From positions 1 through 35,994 of the forward strand of contig JAYMSP010001116.1 in assembly GCA_036897095.1 (NCBI GenBank): a stretch of 35,994 nucleotides of DNA, in the 5' to 3' direction. This DNA comes from Plantago elongata (lineage: Eukaryota > Streptophyta > Magnoliopsida > Lamiales > Plantaginaceae). Positions 1 through 10,394 of this stretch are shown here, in pieces. Positions within the stretch are counted from its first letter, which is position 1. Every line of letters starts with the position of its first letter. The notes under the pieces were generated by a model. That model was not told the origin of the DNA. It searched no databases and worked only from the letters and a program-made list of their open reading frames with translations. A program made the position numbers and the translations under genes.

Positions 1-828
1 TTTATTTATTGGCACCTACTCCATTCCTAAAAATTGTAGTGAAAAATAATTATCCGTTTCGATAGTTTTACATTTTCACTGTAGTAAGTAAAGATCACAC
101 TAGAACATCATATCTAAATTGATATATCAATGTTTTGTAAATTTCTTCTATTCTTAGTGAATTGTGGTTGATTCTTTTGAGTAGTAGTTGGTTGTAATGT
201 GCGGAAGTTAGTAAATTGTGATTTGTGCTTCTGAGATCTAATACAATGCACTCTTAATGCTTCAAAAAGAAATACTACTTGTGTGGAATGCGTGTTGTAG
301 AGTATTTCAATGCGTGAAAGGCATTTCTAGTCTTGCCAGTCTGCTTCATTTAATTTCTTATGGTTTATTATCTAGTTGCTTTATTATGCACCTGTTTTAA
401 GCTAGCTGAAGAAATTATATTCTTTCGCCATTGGGCCAACTAGGTCTTTTCTGGCCTAACTTGCTCCACCAATCATTTATAGGAAAAGACTTTGAAATGT
501 TCACCCGTAGATAGTCGATAGTGTTTGTAGCAACTGAAACGCTTTAAGAATTAAGATGGTAGATATCTTCCTTTTCTCTATTTTTCTTTTCGTTTCATTA
601 AACGAAAATTAAAGTGGTACGTAATAAAATGTTACTATCTAAAAAAACTTTAAAAAAAATTAAAAGATTGTGGGTATAGAGAACTTAGTTATTTTTTATC
701 TTTTTAAACGATAGAACACATCTTATTAATACCAAAAGATAATGTCAACACATTTAGGGGCTGACAGGATGTCAAAGCCCAAAATTACGGTTAACTAAGC
801 GATCAAAGAAAATAAGAAAAAAAATTAA
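1..828. other. Intergenic, no gene recognised
   Basis: AT-rich DNA with no open reading frame of note, no splice-linked exon series and no structural RNA that I can recognise. It may be flank or untranslated sequence of a gene outside the window. Confidence 0.5.
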
Positions 829-987
829 GGGGCTGATTGGTATAGAATTTAAATTGACATTTGGATGAATTTTGGTGAAATTGTGTTTGGAATGGAATTG
901 AAATTTGGGTATTTAAAGTGTATTTTAGGCCAAATCACTGTTTATCGAACCAAATGGACCGATTACAATCATATAACAAACAACCCC
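829..987 (+). mobile_element. Tourist-like (PIF/Harbinger-type) MITE, copy A
   Basis: This 159-bp non-coding element starts GGGGCTGATTGG and ends CAAACAACCCC, so the termini are an imperfect inverted repeat. TAA lies directly outside both ends (826-828 and 988-990), which fits the 3-bp target duplication of PIF/Harbinger elements. A second copy of the same length lies inverted at 26327-26485. Shared internal words, allowing for orientation, include AATTTTGGTGAAATTGTGTT and GTATTTTAGGCCAAATCA. No protein is encoded, so any movement would need a transposase supplied elsewhere. The class assignment rests on the termini and the TAA; the existence of a repeat pair is seen directly. Confidence 0.8.
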
Positions 988-1063
988 TAAATGGTCGACA
1001 AGCGCTGAAGGAAGGCAGCAGCGTTCGGCCCCGAGCATCAAAATGAGACAATATAATGTATAT

Positions 1064-1327
1064 CTAGATCTTTTTGCTAAAAAACCTTTTCATTAGTGAC
1101 AATTCAAAATGGTAGAAGACTTCTGCAATCATAGCTAGAAAAACTCCAGCTCTTCCACCCTTACCCCGCGCCTTGGTACCAAGCCAGGAAATAAGCTGCT
1201 GCCTCGTGGTGATAACAGTGTGGGAAATCCGTATCCAAATCAAGTCAGGATAGACCTTAGTTATCACATCTGAAAGTGAACATAAAATAGTATAATGGAG
1301 TCGTGAGTTATTAGAGTTAGTACTCAC
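1064..1327 (-). pseudogene. LINE reverse-transcriptase C-terminal fragment
   Basis: The 87-residue reading contains QQLISWLGTKARGKGGRAG followed by VFLAMIAEVFYHFELSLMKR. This resembles the region after the zf-RVT domain at the end of plant L1-type LINE ORF2 proteins, where a lysine/arginine-rich stretch is followed by a helix leading to an IW.ERN.R.F motif. Here that motif has decayed to FELSLMKRF. No reverse transcriptase core, endonuclease or ORF1 lies next to it, so it is an isolated fragment. It sits about 75 bp from the MITE at 829-987. The family resemblance is recalled, not computed. Confidence 0.5.
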
Positions 1328-2689
1328 AAGTTAATTTAAAGTTTTTTCGGAGCCCAAAGATAAATTACTTGCTTCATTATCTCAATGGTTGCCACTGAAT
1401 TTTATTTTAGTACACAAAATACTTGGTACTGCTTCTATCCTTTTAGGGAGTTGTCGGGAGTGTCACTGCTTCATCTAGAGCTGACTTCTAGTGTTATTTT
1501 TTTAATTTTTCACTGGTATAAATAGTATTTATTCGCTTATATAACGAATTCAGTCGAGCATCGTCGGACCCTTTTGAGGTGGTGATTTTTCTAACGGTGT
1601 TTTTTACATTCATGATGTTACTTCAATTATAAATATTAAAATTTACCTTCATCTCGATACCACATTATCTATACAAGAGCTTTTGTTCCACGTGCTTTAG
1701 AAAAAAGTATGGAAACATCGAGAACCAGTACGCAAAAATACCGAGGCCCAATGTGGTTTGTAACCAATCAACTAATGATTAGACATTGATTTATTGTTAG
1801 GTTGCACTAATCGATCGATTAAATCGCCCCAACATAAAGTATGAAAAATTAATCAAACTCAATGATGGAGAAATATTATTCCAGCAATCAAACACATAAT
1901 CGATAAATAATAAAATACAAACTATCATTTATCACACAAAACTTTAACACGCTACATCGACCTAATACTTAGAAGAATTAATTATAAACTCAATAAAAAT
2001 AGAAGTAATTTACGAGGCATGATCAGTCTAGCAATATGACATCGGAGTTGAGGAAATACAAGAAATTAAGTGTGACATAGTTGAGAAAATAGTAGAAATC
2101 AATGGCTGCGCAACTTGCAGGTGCTCACTAATTCAGGTCCCCAAGGCCAAGGAACAAATATTATTTTGATTAAAATCTCAACATGTTGATTTCAATATCA
2201 AGTATGCACTGTCATGTTTAATGTGTTTTGCACAATCTCTCAACTATAGACCATACACTAACTTGTCTACTTGGTCATCCAATATTTTCCAACTGGAATG
2301 GGTCATAAAATCTCCAGCAGTTTCGACTTATTGTTTTATTTTACTTTCTTTTCTCCTTTTGCTTTCTTTGAACTTTTTATTTATCAATAAAAATTAAATA
2401 TTATTGATATGAAAGTATGATTCTCCTAGTTTAATGTGGTGGTGATTTTGACAAATTTCAGACATATTCCATGTATTATCGTACTCAATGTTACTAATAT
2501 TTGCAGTACATTCAATACATATGGGTGTTTTTAATAAATTAACTGAATCTGAATTACGTCATTTAGGGTGTAATTCAAATTTAAAAAGTATATTCTTAGT
2601 TTCGTTTGAATCTTCTTATTTTGTCATTTTTGTTATTCTACTTAAATCTTCTCGTTTTCATATTTGTCAAACTCATATGTAAAGTAATC
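1328..2689. other. Intergenic, no gene recognised
   Basis: Low-GC spacer with only short reading frames. Nothing in it matches a protein family, tRNA or element terminus that I recognise. Confidence 0.45.
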
Positions 2690-2955
2690 GAATTCTATTG
2701 AGAATTGGCAAAAAAAATGAATCCAAAAGTTGGTTTACAAGAGTAGCTACTAGTTGTATTTATAGAACTGTAAATAACGAAAATGTACTACTCTATAATC
2801 TTAAAGTACATCTGTAAATGTGTAAAATTGAGTTATGAAGAAAACGTTTATGAGGAACACGTTTTCTTCATTCTTGGTAAAATGAATCAGCAACAGGCTT
2901 TTATTCTTTTCTTCAAGTCAGTGCATTTGTTGCTGAATCTTTATCTTCACATCCC
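2690..2955 (-). repeat. Probable 3' LTR remnant of the copia element
   Basis: Read on the minus strand, a purine tract (GAGGGGGGATG, near 2955) directly follows the end of the copia polyprotein frame. That is the usual place of a polypurine tract before a 3' LTR. The next 250 bp are non-coding and hold a TATA-like CTATAAATAC, as LTR promoters do. No matching 5' LTR is visible in the window, so the outer boundary is a guess. The region also contains a local inverted pair (GAAAACGTTTATGAGG and its partial complement) near 2838-2870. Confidence 0.45.
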
Positions 2956-3551
2956 CCCTCAAGATGGGAGTGGATATTGTGCAATCCCAGCTTGTTGTGA
3001 AAATGATAAAATAGATTGTGAGGAAATGGCTTGGTGAGTGTGTCTGCAAGCTGGTCCACATTAGAGATATGAATAAGTTTCACAACTCCAAAGTTTATTT
3101 TGTCCCTGATGACAAGTCAATCAATCTCTATGTGTTTTGTCTTCTGATGCTGAACAAGATTGTGAGCTAATATGATGAGAGACTATTAGTGTATAGCAAT
3201 GCATGTTGAAGATGTTGGATTCAAAGATCTTTTCAGCAGATAACAAAGCCATTGTATCTCACATGCTGCTCTATACTAAGCTTCAGTACTTGACCTGCTA
3301 ATCGTAGTTTGTTTCTTAGACTTCCATGAGACAACAGAATCTCCAAGAAACACTGCATAACCAGTGGTGCTTCTCCTTGTATCTTGACAAGCAGCCCAGT
3401 CACTACCAATGAATGCTTTTATATGTAACTCATTGTTGCTGGGATAGAAAATCCCTTGGTCAGGTGACTTCTTTATGTATCTGACGACATGATGAGCAGC
3501 CTCCAGGTGTTTATTATTGGGACAACTGATGAATTGGCTTAAAACCTGCAA
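2950..3551 (-). pseudogene. Copia RNase H domain and polyprotein tail (decayed)
   Basis: The part from 3276 to 3551 reads QFISCPNNKHLEAAHHVVRY, then GSDWAACQDTRRSTTGY and SWKSKKQTTISRSSTEA. This is the classic Ty1/copia RNase H signature (DWA.C..TRRSTTG and SRSSTEAEY). After a stop codon replacing the next residue, the reading resumes as YRAAC and, further on, as KTKHIEID, VDQLADTLTKPFP and IHSHLEGGC, the usual end of the polyprotein. The order is colinear with the reverse transcriptase upstream. Several in-frame stops show it is not functional. Confidence 0.85.
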
Positions 3552-3581
3552 TGCAAAAGCAATGTCAGGGCCTGGTGATGG

Positions 3582-4685
3582 TTAAATATAGCATTCTCCC
3601 CCTATCAACCTTATGTAGGGTTGAGGACCAGTTAACAAATCATTATCATCCTTCACCAGCATTGTCTTTGCATCAAGTGGGATATCAGCAGGTTGACATG
3701 CCCAATAACCTGTATCTGTCAGCAAATCAAGAGTATATTTCCTTTGAAAAATATTGATTCCCTTGTCACTTCTTGCTACTTCCAGTCCCAACATATATTT
3801 CAATTCTCCCAAGTCCTTAATAGTGAATTTCTCATCTAAATAGTCGTTTATTGCCTTGATCTCTGCAATGCCATCACCTGCAAGGATGATGTCATCTACT
3901 TATACTAAAAGAGCAGTAAAATAATTAGTAGATGATTTAATAAACAAAGAACTGTCATAGAAACTTGAATATAACCAAAATCTATCAGTGAAGTTTGTAA
4001 CTTAAAATACCATTGTCTGATGGCTTGCTTTAAGCCATATAGACTTTTTACCAGCTTACAAACCTTATTCTCAGCTTTGTCATAGCCCTGGGGTGGTGCC
4101 ATGTACACTTCTTCAGATAAGTCACCATGAAGGAAGGGTGTATTAACATCTAATTGATGTAGATGACACTTTTTCACAGCAGCAATAGCAAGAATACACC
4201 TGACAGTTGTTAACTTCACCACATGAGAGAATGTATCAAAATAATCAAGTCCATTTTCTTGAGTGTATCCTTTAGCTATCAATCTTGCTTTACACCTTTC
4301 TATAGTGCCATTTGCATGAAATTTAACTTTATAAACCCACTTACAACCTATGACATGTTTGTCTGGTGGTAAATCTACAAGTTCCCATGTGATGCAAGTT
4401 CAGATTGCATGGATTCTATCCATTCTGAGTGTTTAGATGCCTGCTTGTAAGTTGTAGGCTCATGAATAGTAGTGATAGAAGTTGTGAAACACAAATGATG
4501 AGAAGATAGTTTATCAGTAGAAATGTATTCAGAGATAGGATATCTCGTGACTTTCTCCCCATTCTTTGCCATGTTGCTCTTCTGTGATCAACAGAAGGAG
4601 GTAGCTGATAAATAGCTAGATGATTACTAGCACTCTTTACTCTTGTTGATCTCCTTAAATTATCATTGACTGCATCATTGAGCAT
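3582..4685 (-). pseudogene. Copia reverse transcriptase and hinge region (decayed)
   Basis: Three broken frames make up this domain. The hinge reads RRSTRVKSASNHLAIYQLPP and YPISEYISTDKLSSHH with STYKEASKH-like words. The reverse transcriptase core reads [40 protein letters not shown] and [16 protein letters not shown], then MLGLEVARSDKGINIFQRKY. These are diagnostic of Ty1/copia RVT_2. The catalytic YVDD box is read as stop-VDD: the tyrosine codon is TAA at 3900-3902, before GTA GAT GAC ATC. The element therefore cannot make a full polymerase. Confidence 0.9.
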
Positions 4686-5202
4686 GCCTGAATTGTCAAA
4701 ACTATCAAGGGAATCACTAATACTGGCACCTGCATCACTACTAACAGCAAGCTCTTATGCAATACTATGGTTTAATGTCCTCTGGTGATGACAATGTCTG
4801 AGACTGAGACTCACCAACTATGTTAGAAACAACTGGAATAAATCCATTTAAGTATATACTTTCTTAGATTGCATAGATTCAGTGTCAGAAGAAAAAGGAA
4901 TTTGATTTTCAACAAATTGCACATCTGGAAACAAAAACTTGATTAATGTTCAAGTTTAAAAGTTTATAACCTTTATATCCAATAGGATAACCAATGAAAA
5001 GACACTTCACAGATCTAGGATCAAACTTGCTTCTGTGAGACTGCAAAGTTGAAGCATAACACAAACATCAAAATACCCTTAAAACAGAATAATCAGGTTT
5101 AATATTACATAAAATTTCATAAGGACTTTTACCATGTAAAATATTACTAGGCAGTCGATTGATAAGATAACAAGCAGTAAGAACACAGTCTGACCAATAT
5201 TG

Positions 5203-5727
5203 TCAAGGAAGATGAGACTGAAATAGCAAAGCTCTTGCAACTTGTAGAAGATGATGATGCTTTCTCTCTACTCTTTCATTTTGTTGTGGTGTCCCCACAC
5301 AAGATCTTTGATGAATGATGCCTAAAGAAGCATAAAAATCAAATAGATTAAACTCAGGACCATTCTCAGACCTTATGTTCTTAATTTTGCATTCAAACTG
5401 TGTCAATACCATATTGTAAAAATGTTGTGGATGTTGTTTTACTTAAGATTTTGCTTGCATGAGATATAACTAGGTGCACCTCGATTTGTCATCAACGATA
5501 GTAAGAAAATATATTTTGTTATTGTAAGGAGTATGGAAAGGACCCGAGATGTCAACATGAATCAACTCAAATAAATTTGCAGAAACTTTAATATTTTCAT
5601 TGAAACTTAGTCTCTTCTGCTTACAAAAGTGACAAATATCACAATTGTTTGATTCAATATTACAAAACTTTGAATTGAAATCTGGTACACCATCCAGTTT
5701 ATTTATAGAAATATGGCCTAATCTCAT
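5203..5727 (-). pseudogene. Copia GAG-pre-integrase and integrase core (decayed)
   Basis: The upstream frame (5470-5727) begins MRLGHISINKL and continues NNCDICHFCKQKRLSF, matching the HHCC zinc-binding pre-integrase segment. It then reads FELIHVDISGPFHTPYNNK, which carries the first catalytic aspartate. The second frame (5203-5412) reads IRSENGPEFNLFDFYASLG and GTPQQNERVERKHHHLL. The usual SDNGPEF motif has become SENGPEF, so the second catalytic aspartate is glutamate here. The two frames are separated by a frameshift near 5412-5470. Gene order protease-integrase-RT-RNase H identifies Ty1/copia and excludes Ty3/gypsy. Confidence 0.88.
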
Positions 5728-5861
5728 ATGCCAAAGCTTAAAAGATTATGTATTGACAACATTGACTGTAGAATTAGAACATAAATCTTGAGTAACTTCT
5801 ATTCTGATATGATATAGTCCCTGAAATCACCAAATTCAATCACCTTTCTTGTTGTCATATC

Positions 5862-6750
5862 CTACAGTTCACAGATGAACTTAAAAAAATGACAGCTTAA
5901 ATTTTCATAATAAGCTAAATGATGGACTAAAACAAGATTAAAGGTGAATCTGGGAACATATAAAACATTGTGTAAAGTCAGTGAATTATTTATCACAGCA
6001 TCACTACTCTTGGTTGCAGTAATACCATCACATGTAGGCAATTGAATATCAATACTCACAGACTTAATATTAGCAGTAAGAAAAGTTTCATCACATACCA
6101 TATGGTCTGTAGCTCCAGTATCAAGCACCCATTTATTATTTTGACCAGCAAGTGAGATTGAAGATAGAGCAAACCTACTGAAAATATCTTTGCTTTTTCT
6201 CTTGAGAGGTTGATGGAATTTCAGAAACTGCAACAACAACTTTGTGAACTGGACTTGTGGAGATCACTTGAGATTGTTGAAATTGCCTAAATTGCGTAAA
6301 CTGAGCATATAAATAAGCATTCATATCTCATGCTGATTCTTGAGAAACCACTGCAGTTGAATTATCATAACTCCCTTCTTTGATTGTTGCATGTGCATGA
6401 TGTTGATAATTACTAGCACCTCCTCTATTGTTCTGAGCTCCACCACCATTAGTATATATGTTTCTTGTATAATTTGGCTCCTTGCCACCCTGGTGGATAT
6501 ACATGATCTGTTAACAAGACTTCATAGTGTGGCCCGTAGCTCCACACTATAACATTTTGGTTTGTCTTTGTTCCTATTCTGAGCTCTTATATAGCCATTC
6601 TTTGCCACACACGCAAAAGAATCTGGAACATCAGCTTTCTGATTCATCATAGCCATAACATCTTGGCTACTATCAAGATTAGACAAGTTTCTTTTACCTT
6701 CTTCTTGCAGCAGAATGGAGTAACTCTGCAGTAAAGTGGGAATATGCTTC
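5862..6750 (-). pseudogene. Copia gag remnant and aspartic protease (decayed)
   Basis: The segment 5862-6239 holds QNNKWVLDTGATDHMVCDE, the D-T-G-A-TDH active-site motif of copia proteases, followed by a LHNVLYVPRFTFNLV motif. Upstream, from 6750 to about 6540, a gag frame reads KHIPTLLQSYSILLQEEGKR and then KPKCYSVELRATL, a zinc knuckle (CYHCG..GH type) that has lost cysteines. The gag reading stops abruptly near 6750, where the inverted-repeat element starts. Weak gag-like words (DQFLL, DPDFVE) may resume beyond it near 7540-7600, but that continuation is uncertain. Confidence 0.75.
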
Positions 6751-7536
6751 TACAAAAGGTACCCTAAGTTGTTACACTTCGGGTTTTGGTACCTTAAATT
6801 GTTACCGTCCGATTTTAGTAAATTTTATTTGAATTTCGTCCAATTGTGGTACTCCATTAGTCCAATTTGACGGGGACGTTAATTTTGCAGGAAAAAAAAA
6901 ACCACAAAAGGTACCTTAAGTTGTATCATTACTGAAAAAGATACCTTATTTTGCGACCATTCAATTTTGGTACTTAAATTTTCATAAATTCGAGTACTTC
7001 ATCGGTCAAAAAATTATCGAAGTGTTAGTTTTGGCATAACTAATGTGCATTAGCATGAATTAACACAAATTTCGTCAAGACGTCGCGTAAATAACAAACA
7101 TTTTCAATAAAAATTAATGATTGTAAAAAAAATCAATTTTAATATGAATAAGAAACATAACATTCAATAAATAAAAAATTATTAAACCCTAAATTCTTTC
7201 TTTTATAAAATAAAATCCACACATTCATTAATCCACAATTATTCATGCTAATGTGCATTAAATACGTCAAAACTAACTGCTCCGTCAAATTTAACAAAAT
7301 AAAGTATTAAAATTGAACAAATGAAAAATATAAAGTATCAAAATTAAACGGTCACAAAATAAGGTACCCTTTTAGGTAATGATTATATTTTTCCCGGTCA
7401 AAATTAACGTGCCCGTCAAATTGAACTGACGGCGTATCACAATTGGACGAAATTTAATTTGAAGGCATCAAAATCGAACGTTAACAATTTAAAATTTTAA
7501 AATCCGAAGTGTAACAATTTAGGTGATTTTTCCCCT
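6751..7536. mobile_element. Long terminal-inverted-repeat element, Mutator-like or fold-back
   Basis: Two arms of roughly 300 bp face each other around a central AT-rich spacer of about 200 bp. The left arm has AAGTTGTTACACTTCGG, TTTCGTCCAATTGTGGTACT, AATTTGACGGG and ACGTTAATTTTG. The right arm, read in reverse complement, gives AAATTGTTACACTTCGG, TTTCGTCCAATTGTGATAC, AATTTGACGGG and ACGTTAATTTTG in the same order. Each arm also contains two related sub-blocks with a TACCTTATTTTGTGACC-like word. The outer right end, GGGGAAAAATCACC in reverse, resembles termini seen in Mutator-like elements. I could not find a convincing target duplication, and no transposase is encoded. Confidence 0.75.
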
Positions 7537-7705
7537 TGGTCATTTATCTCATTGCAGCATTCTACGAAATCAGGATCAAACATTTTACAACAGAAACTGA
7601 TCACAAGAATAAAACTATGAATCAAGAAGCATTCACAAAAATGATAAAAAAGGATCAATTGAGAGACCAATTGTTAAAGAACACAGAAGCACGTAGCCTG
7701 TTCCA

Positions 7706-8807
7706 TCAGTTCAAAACACGGCAGTTCTTCCTGTTCTCGCCCTGTTTCCCTGTAAGCACCTCAATCTTACCCATCTTCACCATTGCAGCCGCAAACTTCT
7801 TAATCCAGGCATCATTGTACTTAGCATTGTGTGCCACTGCTTTTGCTGTCAATTAAGGGGCTGGTCAGCAACACCTGATAAGAAGAGAACAAGCCACGTT
7901 TCTTCATCAGGCCCACCTAATACTTGTTATCCAAGATATCCGGAGTCAGGGAATCTTCATTCACTGTAGGATTAACCTTTGGAGGTCCAGTGGCATTAGC
8001 AATAGGTGCAGGGCAAATTTTCCTCAACATAGACGCGTATTTTGGGTCCATTGTGGGGTCCACGGTGGGGTACAGGCGGTTAGAAAAGGATGTGCAGTGA
8101 CCCAAGCCAATCGAGTGGGCACCGGAGACTCGGAGAGCGTCACCATCTCATCGACTGAGAGTCCCTTACTTGCAAAATTGTCCCTTAGTTGTGTTGCGTT
8201 GAAGAAAGGTGGGGGCAAATTAGGAGGGGTTCGCTTATCAGGGACACACGGCCATCACGTCGTCCTGAAGGGACTCGGTAGTTTATCCTTCCTACTTTGC
8301 AGGCACTATCGCGAGCAACATATGCTAAAATGTCAGCACAAGAGACGGTTTTGGGGCAACGAACCTCGAGCTCAGCTTTGATAACATCCATTACTTCGAA
8401 ACCACGTAGACTTCCCTTGTTCGGTATGCTTTCTTTTTCAGAGTTCGATCCATCTATCAGGACGAAGCATCACACCCCTGAATATGCATGGTTGTTAAAC
8501 TCGTCAGAAAAAGAGTCACAATGTAAAAACTTTATGTTGAAATCGCCTGCATTTCGTGTTACTATTTAAAAACAATTACCCTGACGAAGCAGTCGTGGAA
8601 ATGCAATTTGATAAGTCCAGCAGCAATACTGGGGTTCTTTGAAACGAACTTGTTAACGTGTTTTCGGACAATTGCTTCCGCATTGGGGCAAGAGTTCTTG
8701 TAGAATCCGACTTTAAGTGGTGGACTCGACGCAGCAGAAGTCACCAAAACAAACACACAAAGCAAACTGCCTAGCAGAGCAATGCTGTGCAAATTGGAAG
8801 CTGCCAT
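7706..8807 (-). pseudogene. Class III secretory peroxidase pseudogene
   Basis: Exon 1 (8580-8807) encodes a signal peptide ([19 protein letters not shown]), then [15 protein letters not shown] and the distal haem site [10 protein letters not shown] 102-bp GT-AG intron (8478-8579) leads to exon 2 (7706-8477), which runs to the family's usual C-terminus (GENRKNCRV). Lesions: a one-base loss after GCDAS (about 8462), a frameshift near 8230 before the LPPPFFNATQL motif, an 8-bp insertion inside the proximal-histidine motif (about 8122-8135, normally LSGAHSIG), an in-frame TAG at 7917-7919, and one extra A at 7841-7844. The distal arginine before LHFHDC is lysine, and the aspartate of the usual SSDQ motif is tyrosine. 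Family members are normally about 330 residues, and the relic spans that length. It would have been an apoplastic H2O2-dependent oxidase. Confidence 0.92.
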
Positions 8808-9417
8808 TGAAGTAAACTTGATGTATAGGAGTTAATTGAACAGCTTCTTTTGGATGCTTTAGCTTGATTATGTTGACAACTATTTACAGGTGAATGAATT
8901 GAACTAGTTATAACAATAAGAAATCAGAGCTTGTATTAGATCATGTAAGCAACTTCTAGATTTTTTTATTCAACCTCCTACTCATTCTGAATGAATAAAA
9001 TAAAAAAATAAAAAAAACTTCTGGATTTGTACTGATAATAATTATTGATAGAAAGATGAGTATATGCGAAAGAGTAAAAGAAGAATGTTTGAGAACAAGC
9101 ACGTGTACGGATGTATGCAATTTGCACAATTTATAATGTCAAATCCATGAGAGAAACGGTTTATGTACATGTAAACTTCATATATAGTAATTTATTAGTA
9201 CTAAAAAGTGTATAATTATTAGCCTTTGACCTGGTAAAAAATTGCAACTCTTATCCTTTCCAAGAGAACTTTGAAATTTCGTTGCCAACTCTACTCTTCT
9301 CCTGATTATTTAGACCACATTTTCTGAAGATTTTGAGAAAGTAGGAATGATCCTAGTTTTGAGCTGTGTGTCGTGCATTTGCTATTAATCGATGCATTAT
9401 TCCATACTGATCAACTG
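8808..9417. other. Spacer upstream of the peroxidase relic
   Basis: AT-rich DNA without a recognisable gene. It would contain the former peroxidase promoter, but no clear TATA box at a sensible distance stands out. Confidence 0.4.
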
Positions 9418-9757
9418 TTATAGTGTAGCAGCATGTTCTCCTTCCACAGGTGTTTCATGTTTGGAAACCTTATACCAAGCTTCTTGATCCTCAAGTAGCC
9501 TTGGATAGTAATCTAAGGGCCAGATGTTAGTGTCGCTCGAAAGTAGTGTATGGTCCTTCAACGAACTTCGAGATTGGTTTCGGCACATGGTACTTCACTG
9601 ATTCATCCTTCATGGCACAGGCCCTCCTAAATAGTAAATACATATCGTCCTGGCCAAACACGTTGTTAGAGTTCTCATAATCCCAACATCTCGCTCTCGC
9701 GTGATGCTTTTCCATATCCTAAGCCTTAGCTCTCTGTTTTCGCTGTTCAACATGGTG
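9418..9757 (-). pseudogene. Unrecognised gene relic
   Basis: An open frame (9527-9715) reads HARARCWDYENSNNVF, DDMYLLFRRACAMKDESVKY and HVPKPISKFVEGPYTTFER. After a frameshift near 9530, a second frame continues NIWPLDYYPRLLEDQEAWY and VSKHETPVEGEHAATL to a TAA at 9418-9420. The composition is protein-like rather than random AT-rich translation, with tryptophans and spaced charged residues. Upstream, the reading HVEQRKQRAKA precedes it across a stop. I do not recognise the family. It could be the C-terminal part of a single-copy gene, a captured exon or a decayed element gene. No exon series connects it to TIC100. Confidence 0.4.
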
Positions 9758-10394
9758 TACCTAGATGACCAGACAAGGGTGGTAGTAAAATCAGTATGAA
9801 CTCAGTGTTCATATTTAAACTACTTGCTTTTGCATCCATCCCTCTACCATCTTTCTCACAAATTCCCCTGTATATGTTTCCCAAACTTAGCTGTTCCTAT
9901 ATAAGCCATTTCTGAAAGTTTTTGGTGAGTGATTTAGTACCAGAGTGATGCAACTGAAATATCTCCTCATTTTTCTCAACAACCGTGTTATGATTTTTTT
10001 ATTTTTTTTTAAAACGACTAAAGGTGATTTAAACCAACTATTACCAATCAATTACCAACTCCTATTGGTTGGAGGTGAAGTTGTCCTACCAACTCTTTTA
10101 CAATTTATCGTCAACTGTGCATAAGTTGATGCTCCAGAAATTTTAACTGTAAATCTACTTTATTACTAGAAAAATTCGCAGTAAGATATGATCTGTGGTC
10201 AATTTACTCCAAGTGTAAGATCTGGAATTTTGGATGATGAATTTCAATAAATCAGAAGATTGTGCTATCTGATTCTGAATACAAATAAACTCTGCAAAGA
10301 ATGGTGTCATAATACAGATTCGCCTAATCGCTCAAAATCAAGATTCAGCCGCTGGCAATACAAAATTGATCACGAAACAAAATACCACCAACTA
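9758..10394. other. Spacer downstream of TIC100
   Basis: This stretch lies 3' of the TIC100 stop codon and probably includes its 3' untranslated region and polyadenylation site. No gene is recognisable. Confidence 0.45.

Noticed and set aside
7536..7856. A 106-codon plus-strand frame
   Set aside because: It lies mostly antisense to the peroxidase relic and has no family-like features.
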